Of a stretch of DNA of 64,000 nucleotides, positions 42,441 through 49,997 are shown one piece after another. Location of the stretch: assembly GCA_034440115.1 (NCBI GenBank), contig JAWXBM010000010.1, forward strand, positions 1 through 64,000, in the 5' to 3' direction. The position numbers and the translations under genes were made by a program. Every line of letters begins with the position of its first letter. The first letter of the stretch is position 1. The stretch comes from JAWXBM01 sp034440115. GTDB taxonomy: Bacteria; Pseudomonadota; Gammaproteobacteria; Xanthomonadales; SZUA-36. The notes beneath the pieces are model-generated. The model saw only the letters and a list, made by a program, of their open reading frames with translations. It had not been told where the DNA came from and searched no databases.

Positions 42441-43307
42441 ATGAGCAATGATTTTCTGCAAAAATTCATTTTCGAACACTTGCCTGTCAAGGGTTGCCTG
42501 GTAAGGCTTGAACAGAGTTGGAAAGAGGTTCAATTACGTGCGCAACCCGATATCGACGTCCGTGCAATGCTGGGCCAGGCTATTTGTGCGGCTGCGATAT
42601 TGGGAAGCACGATCAAGTTTGATGGAACTGTAAGTTTGCAAATCCAGTCATCTGGAAAATTGCGCTTTTTGCTGGGTCAGTACAGCAATCAAGGTGATTT
42701 GCGTGGCATTGCCAGGAAGAACCCGAAGGCGCAGGAGCAGCAGAAGCTGTTAGAAAATCCAGTGATGTCCATTAATCTTGAGCCGGCAGGCAAGGGTACT
42801 CCGTACCAGGGAATAGTCTCGATGGATGATGGCAGCCTGGCGCGGGCTCTTGAGGTCTATTTCGCACAATCGGAACAGCTTGAAACGCGATTTTGGCTGG
42901 TTGCCAATCAACAATCCTGTGCGGCGCTGATGCTGCAGCGCATGCCCGGGGAGCCCACGCAGGAGGATGACTTTGAGCGCTTGGTCCATCTCGCTTCAAC
43001 TTTGACCGACCATGAGCTACTGAGCACCGAGACTGCGCATTTGTTGCACCTCTTATTCAATGAGGACACCGTGCGTCTGTTTGATGCAGAGCGCTTGCAA
43101 TTTGGCTGTAAGTGTTCTCAAGATCGGGTGGCATGGGTGTTGAGGTCATTGGGGCAAGTCGAAATCGATTCTCTGCTTGAGGAGCGAGGCTTGGTTGAAG
43201 TGAACTGTGAATACTGCGGCAAGAGCTATCAGTTTGACAGCGTAGATATCGGCAGTTTGTTTGCAGATCCCACAGTAAGGCTGGATAGTCCTTCGGGTGT
43301 GCACTGA
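42441..43307 (+). CDS. hslO: Hsp33 redox-regulated chaperone
   Basis: A 288-residue holdase chaperone switched on by oxidative stress. The C-terminal zinc switch has C223-x-C225 (GCKCSQDR) and C256-x2-C259 (CEYCGK); oxidation of these releases zinc and unfolds the linker. The body has QAICAAAILGSTIKFDG and SGKLRFLLGQYSNQGDLRG. Start at the ATG at 42441; the Shine-Dalgarno is weak. A longer frame upstream to 42387 is not conserved in pattern. Confidence 0.96.
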   Translation: MSNDFLQKFIFEHLPVKGCLVRLEQSWKEVQLRAQPDIDVRAMLGQAICAAAILGSTIKFDGTVSLQIQSSGKLRFLLGQYSNQGDLRGIARKNPKAQEQQKLLENPVMSINLEPAGKGTPYQGIVSMDDGSLARALEVYFAQSEQLETRFWLVANQQSCAALMLQRMPGEPTQEDDFERLVHLASTLTDHELLSTETAHLLHLLFNEDTVRLFDAERLQFGCKCSQDRVAWVLRSLGQVEIDSLLEERGLVEVNCEYCGKSYQFDSVDIGSLFADPTVRLDSPSGVH

Positions 43308-43339
43308 TGCAGTGTTAGGCTCCTACAGGAAATTTGATC

Positions 43340-44215
43340 ATGCAGGATGATGAGCAGGACCTCATCTTTCGTAACTATCCAGCGTTGCTACTCAGCTTGC
43401 ATTATTGCGATCCAGCTGACAAAGCCAGAATCATCGCGATGTACGGTTTATTGGCGACAGTGGAAGAAAGTCTTCATCGTGCCAGCGATCCTGTCGTCTC
43501 CCGGGCCAAGCTCGGTTGGTGGCTGCAAGAATTGCGTAATGTCGGCAGGACCGAAGGCGTCCATTCTCTGATCAGCGAGTTGCAAACCAGTGGTGTTCTC
43601 AGCATCTGGCCTGAGGCGCTGATAACTCGCCTATTCGCATTGGCAATGAGTCGAATAAATTCTGTTGGTTTGAATAATGAAAACAGTCTGAAAGAGCACT
43701 GTACGTCCATAGGGTTGTTGCATTTGGAGTTGGAATTAGCGTTGCATGATTCGCCGCTACCCGAACATGCCTTGGTTCAACATTGGGCATCGATTAATGG
43801 GCTGATGCAACTGATTCGAGAAAGCTTCAATGCCAAAAAGCCTTCGTATTATTGGTTGCCGTTAACTTTATGTGCGCAATTCGGCATTGAACGGCAACAA
43901 GTGGCAGATCAGCCATCTGCTGAGTTGAGCGGTCGATTATTTTCTCGCATTGCCGAGATCGCAGATAGTTGGCTAAATCCAATAGACGGTAGCCCCGATC
44001 ATTTGCACAATTTGCCAATGTCTTGGCTTAGCAAAAATCGACATTGGTTGGTCCTGAGCAGTTTGCAGCAACGTCAATTGCGAAGACTGAGGGTAGAATT
44101 GGCGAAGCCAGGCCTAAAAGTTGAGAATCTTAAAGCTTTGCAGCGAATGGACTTGGGCGATGGATGGTGCGCCTGGCGTTTGGCAAGGCAGCTAAATCGA
44201 ACGAGTCGGGATTGA
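43340..44215 (+). CDS. Degenerate squalene/phytoene synthase-like protein
   Basis: A 291-residue all-helical protein. VVSRAKLGWWLQELRNV and later LIRESFNAKKPSYYWLPLTLCAQFGI resemble conserved parts of the squalene/phytoene synthase superfamily. The first Asp-rich motif that binds the diphosphate-Mg cluster is replaced by VEESL and the second also lacks its Asp residues, so prenyl transfer is unlikely. It may be a structural or assembly factor, as proposed for some non-catalytic relatives. Start at the ATG at 43340 with AGGA nine bases upstream. Confidence 0.62.
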   Translation: MQDDEQDLIFRNYPALLLSLHYCDPADKARIIAMYGLLATVEESLHRASDPVVSRAKLGWWLQELRNVGRTEGVHSLISELQTSGVLSIWPEALITRLFALAMSRINSVGLNNENSLKEHCTSIGLLHLELELALHDSPLPEHALVQHWASINGLMQLIRESFNAKKPSYYWLPLTLCAQFGIERQQVADQPSAELSGRLFSRIAEIADSWLNPIDGSPDHLHNLPMSWLSKNRHWLVLSSLQQRQLRRLRVELAKPGLKVENLKALQRMDLGDGWCAWRLARQLNRTSRD

Positions 44216-44220
44216 GTAGC

Positions 44221-44607
44221 ATGATAGACGTAAAAGGTTCATGCCATTGCGGAGCAGTCAGCTTCAGTGTCAAGTCGCCTTCAAGAATCGTGGCACAAAA
44301 GTGTAATTGTTCGATCTGTTCAGCCTGCGGCTATGTGCATTATATCGTGCCTGCCAGCCGGTTTAGGTTGACCGGCGGGGCGGAAATTATTACGGAATAT
44401 TGTTTTAACACAGGACAGGCCAAGCACCTGTTTTGCAGCATTTGTGGCATAAAGTCTTTTTATATACCCCGGTCAAATCCTGATGGCTTTAGTGTCAATG
44501 TCAATTGCGTGGAGTGGCCAGACTCGGTGGAGATCATCGTGGAAGATTTTAATGGGCAAAATTGGCAAGCCAACGCAGAAGTTTTGAAGCAGCTCAGTGA
44601 AGACTAA
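44221..44607 (+). CDS. GFA/CENP-V domain zinc protein
   Basis: A 128-residue protein with the conserved zinc-site cysteines of the GFA (glutathione-dependent formaldehyde-activating enzyme-like)/CENP-V fold: GSCHCGAVSF, QKCNCSICSACG and LFCSICGIKSFY, followed by PDGFSVNVNC. Such proteins bind two zinc ions and are implicated in thiol-adduct chemistry; most have no proven substrate. The ATG at 44221 is five bases after the preceding stop, so it is probably co-transcribed. Confidence 0.88.
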   Translation: MIDVKGSCHCGAVSFSVKSPSRIVAQKCNCSICSACGYVHYIVPASRFRLTGGAEIITEYCFNTGQAKHLFCSICGIKSFYIPRSNPDGFSVNVNCVEWPDSVEIIVEDFNGQNWQANAEVLKQLSED

Positions 44608-44625
44608 ACGCGGTATGGAAATGGA

Positions 44626-44907
44626 TCATTTGTCTTTCAGAACTTCCGGGCCAACACCAGCGGTTTTTTCATAAACACCCTTTTCAGATTTTTGGTAGCG
44701 GGTGAATCCATGTTTTTCCAGGTTGCCGCGTTCAAGTGAAGTATCTGCTTTCCCCAGGTTGGGTGCTGAAATCATCCTGCGAACAGTTTGCTGGCATTCG
44801 GGACAGGTTTTCAAGGGTGAATCGGCCAACTTCTGCAGAATATCGAATCCGTCGGCACAATAACGACAGGTGGATTTTTGCACAGGGCGGTATTCGTAGA
44901 TCGGCAT
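44626..44907 (-). CDS. FmdB-like zinc ribbon protein
   Basis: A 93-residue protein beginning MPIYEYRP with two CxxC knuckles (CRYC, CPEC) and RMISAP between, the FmdB/CxxC_CxxC_SSSS regulatory-protein pattern. The C-terminal half is charged. The role of these proteins is unknown although some were linked to regulation of formamidase. The start at 44907 gives the conserved MPIYEY N terminus; the frame continues upstream to 44970 but without homology. Confidence 0.83.
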   Translation of the reverse strand: MPIYEYRPVQKSTCRYCADGFDILQKLADSPLKTCPECQQTVRRMISAPNLGKADTSLERGNLEKHGFTRYQKSEKGVYEKTAGVGPEVLKDK

Positions 44908-45079
44908 GTTTTTGTTCCACAGCCCAAATCGGGATTGTGCTTCTTGTAATGTGAAGATGTCTTCAATCATTCTTTCATGCCGTAACGCCTGAGTCGAGAA
45001 ACAATTGCTGAGATAGCTGATTGCTGTTTTGTGCAGCCCAATGGCGCTAGACTTCGGCAGTTTGCCGTAAGGAAATCAA

Positions 45080-45802
45080 ATGAAAAGTAGTCAGAGCAGG
45101 GTAATGCTGGTCACTGGAGCAGCGGGTGGCTTGGGATCAGCGTTGAGCATGGCTGCTGCTGTCAATGGCTGGCAAGTTATCATGCTCGACAAGAATGAAC
45201 GTGGCCTTGAGCGTCATTTTGACGCCATTGTTGCAGCAGGTGGGGTAGAGCCATGTCTGCAACCAATGGACCTGGCTGTGATAGGGCCTGCTGATTGCCA
45301 GCAACTATCTGCGGCACTGTATCATCAATTTGGCGGGTTGGATGCGGTTGTTCACTGTGCCGTTGCGTTTCAGGGCTTGCAGCCACTTGATTTGATTCAA
45401 TCCGATGAGTGGCTTCGGCAGGTTCAGGTTAATGTGAATGCACCTTGGCTGATCACTATCAACCTTTTGCCTTTGCTCCGCTCGCGAGACAAATCCGGCT
45501 TGGTCTTTATACTCGACAAGCAAGCAGATGAGAAAGGATTATGGGGTTGCTACGGTGTTTGTAAGTCAGCGGTTAGAGGCTTGGCAGCTCAATTCAAATC
45601 GGAGTTGGCGAGCACTAATATATATGTTCATGCCGTAGATCCAGGGCCAATGCGGACCGCATTGAGATTGTCTGTATTCCATTCGGAAAACCCTTCGAAT
45701 GTTACTTCTGCTGAGATAAAGGCAAAAAAATTGCTATCCATTCTGGAAACTGCAGCAAAGCACCAGGACTTTCACATTTGCCTGGATGATGTGCGCAGTT
45801 GA
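45080..45802 (+). CDS. Short-chain dehydrogenase/reductase (YciK-like)
   Basis: A 240-residue Rossmann-fold SDR with the cofactor motif TGAAGGLGSA, LDKNE after strand 2, and the catalytic YGVCK (Tyr-x3-Lys). The loop usually holding the NAG motif reads VVHCAVAF, so that motif is altered. A YciK-type SDR often lies near ubiG-mupP in Pseudomonas relatives; here it is 2.7 kb away. The substrate is unknown. Confidence 0.85.
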   Translation: MKSSQSRVMLVTGAAGGLGSALSMAAAVNGWQVIMLDKNERGLERHFDAIVAAGGVEPCLQPMDLAVIGPADCQQLSAALYHQFGGLDAVVHCAVAFQGLQPLDLIQSDEWLRQVQVNVNAPWLITINLLPLLRSRDKSGLVFILDKQADEKGLWGCYGVCKSAVRGLAAQFKSELASTNIYVHAVDPGPMRTALRLSVFHSENPSNVTSAEIKAKKLLSILETAAKHQDFHICLDDVRS

Positions 45803-45815
45803 GTTGCCCCAACAA

Positions 45816-46655
45816 TTAAGCGGATTGAGTCTGGGTAGCAAGTTCTTTTCCAATCAGAGCTCCCTTTAAAGAGTTGCCCCAGCGATAACCGCTCATGTCT
45901 CCCAGCTTGCGGATGACGCGATGACACGGAATGATCCATGCAATAGGGTTTGCGCCAATAGCGCTCCCGGTGGCTCGAGCGGCTTTGTCATGACCTATGT
46001 AGGCGGCAATTTGGCTGTAAGTCGCGTGCGATCCTTCAGGGATTGCCAGTAATGCCTGCCACACTTTTAACTGAAATGGACTGCCCCGCAGCCACAGTTT
46101 GATGGGCTTGCTTGAACAGCCGATGAACACGTCCTCTATCAGCTTGTAAGATTCTGCAGGTGAGAACAGTAATTCAGCATCGGGCCATTGTTTGCTGAGT
46201 TCTTGCTCTGCTTGATCTTTGCCCTTCTCATGACAGAATCCAAGAAAACTGAGACCCCGTTGATTCCAGGCCACCAGGGTTAGCCCAAACGGTGATTGGC
46301 CAAAGCCATATTGCATACGTATCCCTTTGGCTTTTGATTTGATCTCACCTGGAGTCAAGGCGTCTGTAGTAATCAACAAATCATGAAGTCGCCCCGGGCT
46401 GGAGAATCCAACAGACATAGAAGTTTCCAGGCTTGAAGCACCTTCGATCAAACGATCAACAGCCGCTTCACGTGTCAATGCTTGCAAAAATTGCTTCGGG
46501 CTCAAACCGGCCCAATCCAGAAAAACGCGCTGAATATAGCTTGGGCTGTAGCCAGTTCGCTGAGATAACGCTTGCAAGTCGGGTTGCTGCTTTTGATTGG
46601 CAGCCAGCCACTCAATGGAAGCGTGAATTATTTCAAATTGATGATCTTTGCTCAT
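45816..46655 (-). CDS. AraC-type HTH fused to O6-methylguanine-DNA methyltransferase (Ada-like)
   Basis: A 279-residue bifunctional protein. The N-terminal half is an AraC helix-turn-helix region (LQALSQRTGYSPSYIQRVFLDWAGLSPKQFL); the C-terminal half is an alkyltransferase with GSPFQLKVWQALLAIPEGSHATYSQ and the alkyl-accepting Cys244 in IPCHRVIR. It lacks the N-terminal zinc-Cys domain of E. coli Ada, so it cannot sense phosphotriesters that way. It repairs O6-alkylguanine and may regulate other repair genes. Convergent with the SDR gene across a 13-base gap. Confidence 0.92.
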   Translation of the reverse strand: MSKDHQFEIIHASIEWLAANQKQQPDLQALSQRTGYSPSYIQRVFLDWAGLSPKQFLQALTREAAVDRLIEGASSLETSMSVGFSSPGRLHDLLITTDALTPGEIKSKAKGIRMQYGFGQSPFGLTLVAWNQRGLSFLGFCHEKGKDQAEQELSKQWPDAELLFSPAESYKLIEDVFIGCSSKPIKLWLRGSPFQLKVWQALLAIPEGSHATYSQIAAYIGHDKAARATGSAIGANPIAWIIPCHRVIRKLGDMSGYRWGNSLKGALIGKELATQTQSA

Positions 46656-46810
46656 GCGTGCATTCTAACCATGTGCGCAGGTTTGGCGACCCGAATCTTG
46701 CGATCGGTGCAAAAGTGGGGATGAGTGGATTGTGCTTCCCGGTGCCGTTTGGAAAAACGAGTAAAATCCGCTGCTGATGCATCATCTATTCGCTTTGGAG
46801 GAGTAATTTT

Positions 46811-47155
46811 ATGTCCAAGGATTTATTCCTGAAAATAATCAGCCGGGAAATTCCCGCCGATATCGTCTATGAAACTCCCGAAATTCTTGCATTTCGGGAT
46901 ATCAACCCGCAGGCACCCGTTCATATACTCATTATTCCCAAAGAGCATATTGAAACCACAGATGATCTAAAGGCTTCTCATGAAAAAATGGCAGGGAAAT
47001 TACTGCTGGCAGCAACGGAAATTGCACGCAATGAAGGAATCTCTGAAAAAGGCTATCGACTAGTTATGAACTGCAAAGAAGATGGTGGGCAGATGGTCTT
47101 CCATATCCATATGCACCTGTTGGGCGGCCGGCAAATGCACTGGCCACCTGGATGA
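46811..47155 (+). CDS. hinT: HIT family purine nucleotide hydrolase (HinT-like)
   Basis: A 114-residue HIT protein with FLKIISREIPADIVYE at the N terminus and the catalytic His triad H98-x-H100-x-H102 (FHIHMHLLGGR). HinT proteins hydrolyse AMP-phosphoramidates, including aminoacyl adenylates. The ATG at 46811 has TTGGAGGAG upstream, a strong site. It is convergent with the repeat protein gene across the terminator at 47220. Confidence 0.95.
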   Translation: MSKDLFLKIISREIPADIVYETPEILAFRDINPQAPVHILIIPKEHIETTDDLKASHEKMAGKLLLAATEIARNEGISEKGYRLVMNCKEDGGQMVFHIHMHLLGGRQMHWPPG

Positions 47156-47219
47156 TTTCTTGCACCATTCACTCACTGTAACTGCCAAGCAGTTTGCAGC
47201 CTGATTTACGGAGAAAAAG

Positions 47220-47243
47220 TGCCCCTGCCACTGGGCAGGGGCA
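47220..47243 (-). terminator. Intrinsic terminator for the GTG-repeat protein gene
   Basis: A perfect ten-base stem TGCCCCTGCC / GGCAGGGGCA with loop ACTG. On the minus strand it is followed by CTTTTTC, so it terminates transcripts from the gene at 47285-48190; it may also stop hinT read-through. Confidence 0.75.
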
Positions 47244-47284
47244 ATGATTACTCGTTGGAAATCAATTCATACTTCGTCCATTAA

Positions 47285-48190
47285 TCAGTTTGAAATAACG
47301 TCAAAGCCAGGATTAGTGAATCGACCGCCTGATTCACCGCCACAAAGGCCGGTGTTCCCAACCACATTCACATTGTTGAACGTCGCAACTGATGCGAAAT
47401 TGGCATCCAATACATCAATAGTTGCTGAACCGCAGCCCAGGGAAATATTCATAGCTAACCCAGTTCCATCTGGAAGTGTAATGGCAATAGCTTCGGTTCC
47501 TGTACCACCGCCTGTAACTAGGGCTGAAGAGCCTGTACCACCGCCTGTAACCAAGGTTGAAGATCCTGTGCCTCCGCCGGTAACCTGAGTTGAAGATCCT
47601 GTACCTCCGCCGGTAACTTGGACAGATAGTCCAGTTCCGCCTCCAGTGACTTGCGTTTGACCGCCGGTTCCGCCGCCAGTTACTTGCATTGATCCACCGG
47701 TTCCACCACCGGTTACCTGCAATGAGCTTCCAGTACCCCCGCCGGTTACTTGTGCTGCACTTCCAGTACCGCCTCCAGTTACTAAGGTTGCGCTTCCTGT
47801 GCCACCTCCAGTTACTTCAACAGCTATTGTTCGCGGAGCTAATGCAATTTCCGTTAGGCGAAGAGAGGCAAATGAGCCGGATAACGGGGAAACTCCCGAA
47901 AATACACTACCATCTAAAATCCAAGAAACAGCAATGGTGTCTTGGTCGACAACCAGTTGCAAGGAACCGGACGGACTTAAAGCGCCAGCTTGCAAATTAC
48001 CGGCAAAACTAATAAAAGCGATTGCGCAGGCAAAAACATACCGTTGAATTCCAGTGCCCGATTTTTCAATGCCGGTTCCGGATTTCTCGATGCCCGTGCC
48101 TGACTTTTCAATCCCAGTGCCGGATTTTTCCACTCCGGTACCTGATTTCTCTATCCCTGTGCCATCTTTTTCAATTGTCCAACGAGACAT
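47285..48190 (-). CDS. GTG-repeat membrane/exported protein with two different repeat arrays
   Basis: A 301-residue protein of unknown function. Residues 6-47 are six perfect or near-perfect heptads IEKSGTG (first IEKDGTG); residues 51-69 form one hydrophobic segment (YVFACAIAFISFAGNLQAG), a signal or anchor; 70-125 is a beta-rich region; 126-235 are ten 11-residue repeats VTGGGTGxxxQ/L; and 236-301 a Gly/Asn-rich domain with two Cys (SLGCGS, GLCGG). A 47-residue repeat block ahead of a signal is unusual. The ATG at 48190 has GAGGAG seven bases upstream. Glycine-rich GTG proteins beside DUF6502-like genes recur in Gammaproteobacteria as I recall. It is 123 bases after the DUF6502-like gene and probably co-transcribed. 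Confidence 0.8.
   Translation of the reverse strand: MSRWTIEKDGTGIEKSGTGVEKSGTGIEKSGTGIEKSGTGIEKSGTGIQRYVFACAIAFISFAGNLQAGALSPSGSLQLVVDQDTIAVSWILDGSVFSGVSPLSGSFASLRLTEIALAPRTIAVEVTGGGTGSATLVTGGGTGSAAQVTGGGTGSSLQVTGGGTGGSMQVTGGGTGGQTQVTGGGTGLSVQVTGGGTGSSTQVTGGGTGSSTLVTGGGTGSSALVTGGGTGTEAIAITLPDGTGLAMNISLGCGSATIDVLDANFASVATFNNVNVVGNTGLCGGESGGRFTNPGFDVISN
47486..47815 (-). repeat. Ten 33-base tandem repeats coding VTGGGTGxxxx
   Basis: Ten in-frame copies of an 11-codon unit with invariant VTGGGTG and a variable four-residue part (SATL, SAAQ, SSLQ, GSMQ, GQTQ, LSVQ, SSTQ, SSTL, SSAL, TEAI). DNA copies differ at third positions, so the array is old or under selection for the protein. Confidence 0.92.
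48050..48175 (-). repeat. Six 21-base tandem repeats coding IEKSGTG
   Basis: Six in-frame seven-codon units (I/V)EK(S/D)GTG directly after MSRWT. Synonymous differences occur among copies. The unit TCCGGTACCTGATTTCTCTA (48134-48153) is identical to 49797-49816 in the small gene upstream. Confidence 0.92.
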
Positions 48191-48313
48191 GGTAGTGCTC
48201 CTCTATTTTTGGTTGCGGAGGGCGGAGATCGAAATTGATCGTCCGTAACCCTCATGGCTGCTAAACCACAACCCAAAGAGGTGTTTGAGTAATTATGTCC
48301 CCCTTCTAAATAA

Positions 48314-49171
48314 TCACTCTCCCTCCTCTGCAGGTTCGTGGTCACTCCACTGATACCAGCCAAAACCGACCGTAATCTGTCCTGACTGTTTCTTGGGCTC
48401 CTCGAATTTCTCGAGTAACGCTTCCCCTTCCTTAATTTGCTTTTCCAGTAAAATTCTGGCTTGGTTTCTAAATTCGTTTAACTGATCGGGTGATAATCGA
48501 TAGGTCCACCTACCCTGTTGCGGCACTCGAAGTTCCTCGTTAGCACGCATATTGTGAATTACTGCGGCAAGAACTCTTGATGCTTCAACCAAGCCTACTT
48601 CTGTTTGCTTAGCACGGTCGTCAGAAATCGGAGAGTAAAATTGGGAAAGTAATTCAACTTTTTCTACATCACCGTAGATGATTCGAATATTCTTTGAAGC
48701 GATAAAACGATCAATCACTGTTTTTACTGTAATATTTCTTCCAATCGATCTTAGAACCAAGCCTTGAAAAGTCCTGCCTTTTCCCCCTAGCGGCAGTTGC
48801 GCAGCGAGGCCTGTTTCTGGATCTTGAAAAAATGAATCACTTGACCACATATCTATCAATGCATGTTCAGGATTTACATTCTGATTCTGAATAGTTGAAT
48901 CAAGATTCTGCTCAAGGACCTGACTGACCACCCGAGTATCCAGGCCTGTCATCAAGGCAAGCGCGCTTTTGGTGGGTTTCGAGCCTTCACGAATGAGCTT
49001 CTTCTCAGCTTCTTCAACGTATATGGCTTTGAGAATGTCGACCAAAGCGGGTAGCGATACCGTGCCAATAACCAGACGCACGACTTTACGAAACACCCTG
49101 CTCAGAAAGTGGGCTATCGACTTGGAGTCGTCTGGTAAACGGTCGTTATTTGGCACGACAGCTCCCGGCAC
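48314..49171 (-). CDS. DUF6502-like protein (putative HTH regulator)
   Basis: A 285-residue soluble protein. The N-terminal half has VFRKVVRLVIGTVSLPALVDILKAIYVEEAEKKLI, then PTKSALALMTGLDTRVVSQVL, which reads as a winged-helix-like unit, and matches my recollection of DUF6502. SDSFFQDPETGLAAQLPLGG and the Arg/Glu-rich C-terminal part follow. No signal peptide. The start is a GTG at 49171 with AGGTGA seven bases upstream. It precedes the GTG-repeat gene by 123 bases on the same strand; a regulator-target pair is my inference. Confidence 0.72.
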   Translation of the reverse strand: MPGAVVPNNDRLPDDSKSIAHFLSRVFRKVVRLVIGTVSLPALVDILKAIYVEEAEKKLIREGSKPTKSALALMTGLDTRVVSQVLEQNLDSTIQNQNVNPEHALIDMWSSDSFFQDPETGLAAQLPLGGKGRTFQGLVLRSIGRNITVKTVIDRFIASKNIRIIYGDVEKVELLSQFYSPISDDRAKQTEVGLVEASRVLAAVIHNMRANEELRVPQQGRWTYRLSPDQLNEFRNQARILLEKQIKEGEALLEKFEEPKKQSGQITVGFGWYQWSDHEPAEEGE

Positions 49172-49404
49172 AATTCAGTCACCTGAAAACCGTGGTTTGT
49201 TCTTTTTGAAATCCTTGTCGCGAACATTCCCCGTTCGTGCCCTCGAGCGGGGTAGAAAACTAGAGCGTGAAATGTTACTCAAGTAAGGCCGAATAATCAA
49301 TAGCTTGCCAGAATCATTTAAACAATCACTAACTGTGCTTTGGCAGCCAGACAGAGGCAACTTTCGCAACTTATTCTCCAATTGAATCCATTCGTCTTAA
49401 AATA

Positions 49405-49429
49405 GGTGCCCACAATCCCTGTGGGCGCC
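49405..49429 (-). terminator. Strong hairpin, possible terminator of the small EKSGTG gene
   Basis: GGTGCCCACA-ATCCC-TGTGGGCGCC, ten paired bases with one G-T pair. On the minus strand it is followed by TATTTTAAG, a weak U-rich tract. Confidence 0.45.
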
Positions 49430-49531
49430 AGTCGCAGAGCTTATTGACTATTGTCAATTCGCGCTTTGGACCTTCCTTGTCCTGTTGGCCACCATACAGG
49501 CGGCCTCGCTCCTTCCTTGTTATAAAGCAGT

Positions 49532-49548
49532 GATAACATCCTGTTATC
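49532..49548. promoter_or_regulatory. Perfect palindrome GATAACA-TCC-TGTTATC
   Basis: Seven-base arms around TCC, with another GTTAT at 49519-49523 in register, giving a repeated GTTAT/ATAAC pattern. ATTGAC-TATT-GTCAAT at 49443-49458 is a second palindrome nearby. They look like operator sites for an HTH regulator. Confidence 0.4.
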
Positions 49549-49652
49549 CCTTAACAAAAATCCATTTTAAGAAGCCGAAAATACCGGTAGCAGGCTTCAG
49601 ATTCATCCTTGAATCAGTATTTAGAGCCGACCTTCAAGCCAACCCTTTGAAC

Positions 49653-49967
49653 TCAGTGAACTGTAGACTTTCGGCAACGTATTTCGTGTGTCTGGAATCT
49701 ATCCAGACAATTGATTCCGGAATTTTCAGAACCAGCAACTTGCTGGATGGAATCAGCCATAACGCTCAGAAAAGCCTTACAACCGGCGCGGCGTAGTCCG
49801 GTACCTGATTTCTCTACCCACCCTGAAGCGCTGTCATCATTCAACTCCACAATGGCAGCCTTCCTGGCAGCTTCGCCCAATTGTCTCTTCGACCAGGAAA
49901 GCGCAGTTTCTCGATCATGTGCATCGAGCATGAGAATTCCGGTGGAGTGATGCAGTAGATAGTACAT
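49653..49967 (-). CDS. Small protein carrying one EKSGTG motif
   Basis: A 104-residue protein of no family known to me. The N terminus YYLLHHSTGILMLDAHDRETA is followed by LGEAARKAAIVELND and then SGWVEKSGTGLRR. The motif W-x(1-2)-EK-x-GTG-(I/L) is the same as in the GTG-repeat protein (RWTIEKDGTGI), and the underlying 20 bases are identical to one repeat unit there. The region after the motif is mildly hydrophobic, then charged. There is no clear Shine-Dalgarno before the ATG at 49967. It is divergent from the CsrB-like RNA and its promoter probably lies within the palindrome cluster at 49998-50069. Confidence 0.55.
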   Translation of the reverse strand: MYYLLHHSTGILMLDAHDRETALSWSKRQLGEAARKAAIVELNDDSASGWVEKSGTGLRRAGCKAFLSVMADSIQQVAGSENSGINCLDRFQTHEIRCRKSTVH

Positions 49968-49997
49968 GCTGCAAAATATACGACAAATAGCCGTTAA

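Larger units (their letters stand above)
49172..49652. other. Non-coding region with palindromes upstream of the DUF6502-like gene
   Basis: A 481-base stretch between the DUF6502-like gene and the small EKSGTG gene. No credible protein is seen; a 68-codon frame at 49175-49381 has no family-like features. It contains several near-perfect inverted repeats (49405-49429, 49443-49458, 49532-49548) that could be operators or transcript hairpins. Confidence 0.55.

Noticed and set aside
47689..48012. Plus-strand frame across the GTG repeats
   Set aside because: It is antisense to the repeat gene, which has a strong ribosome-binding site and coherent protein architecture; the opposite frame is a by-product of the repeats.
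47486..48175. CRISPR-like array
   Set aside because: Units of 33 and 21 bases are contiguous, in frame and code for regular peptide repeats; there are no unique spacers and no cas genes.
49175..49381. 68-codon minus-strand frame upstream of the DUF6502-like gene
   Set aside because: No ribosome-binding site, no family-like sequence, composition like non-coding DNA.
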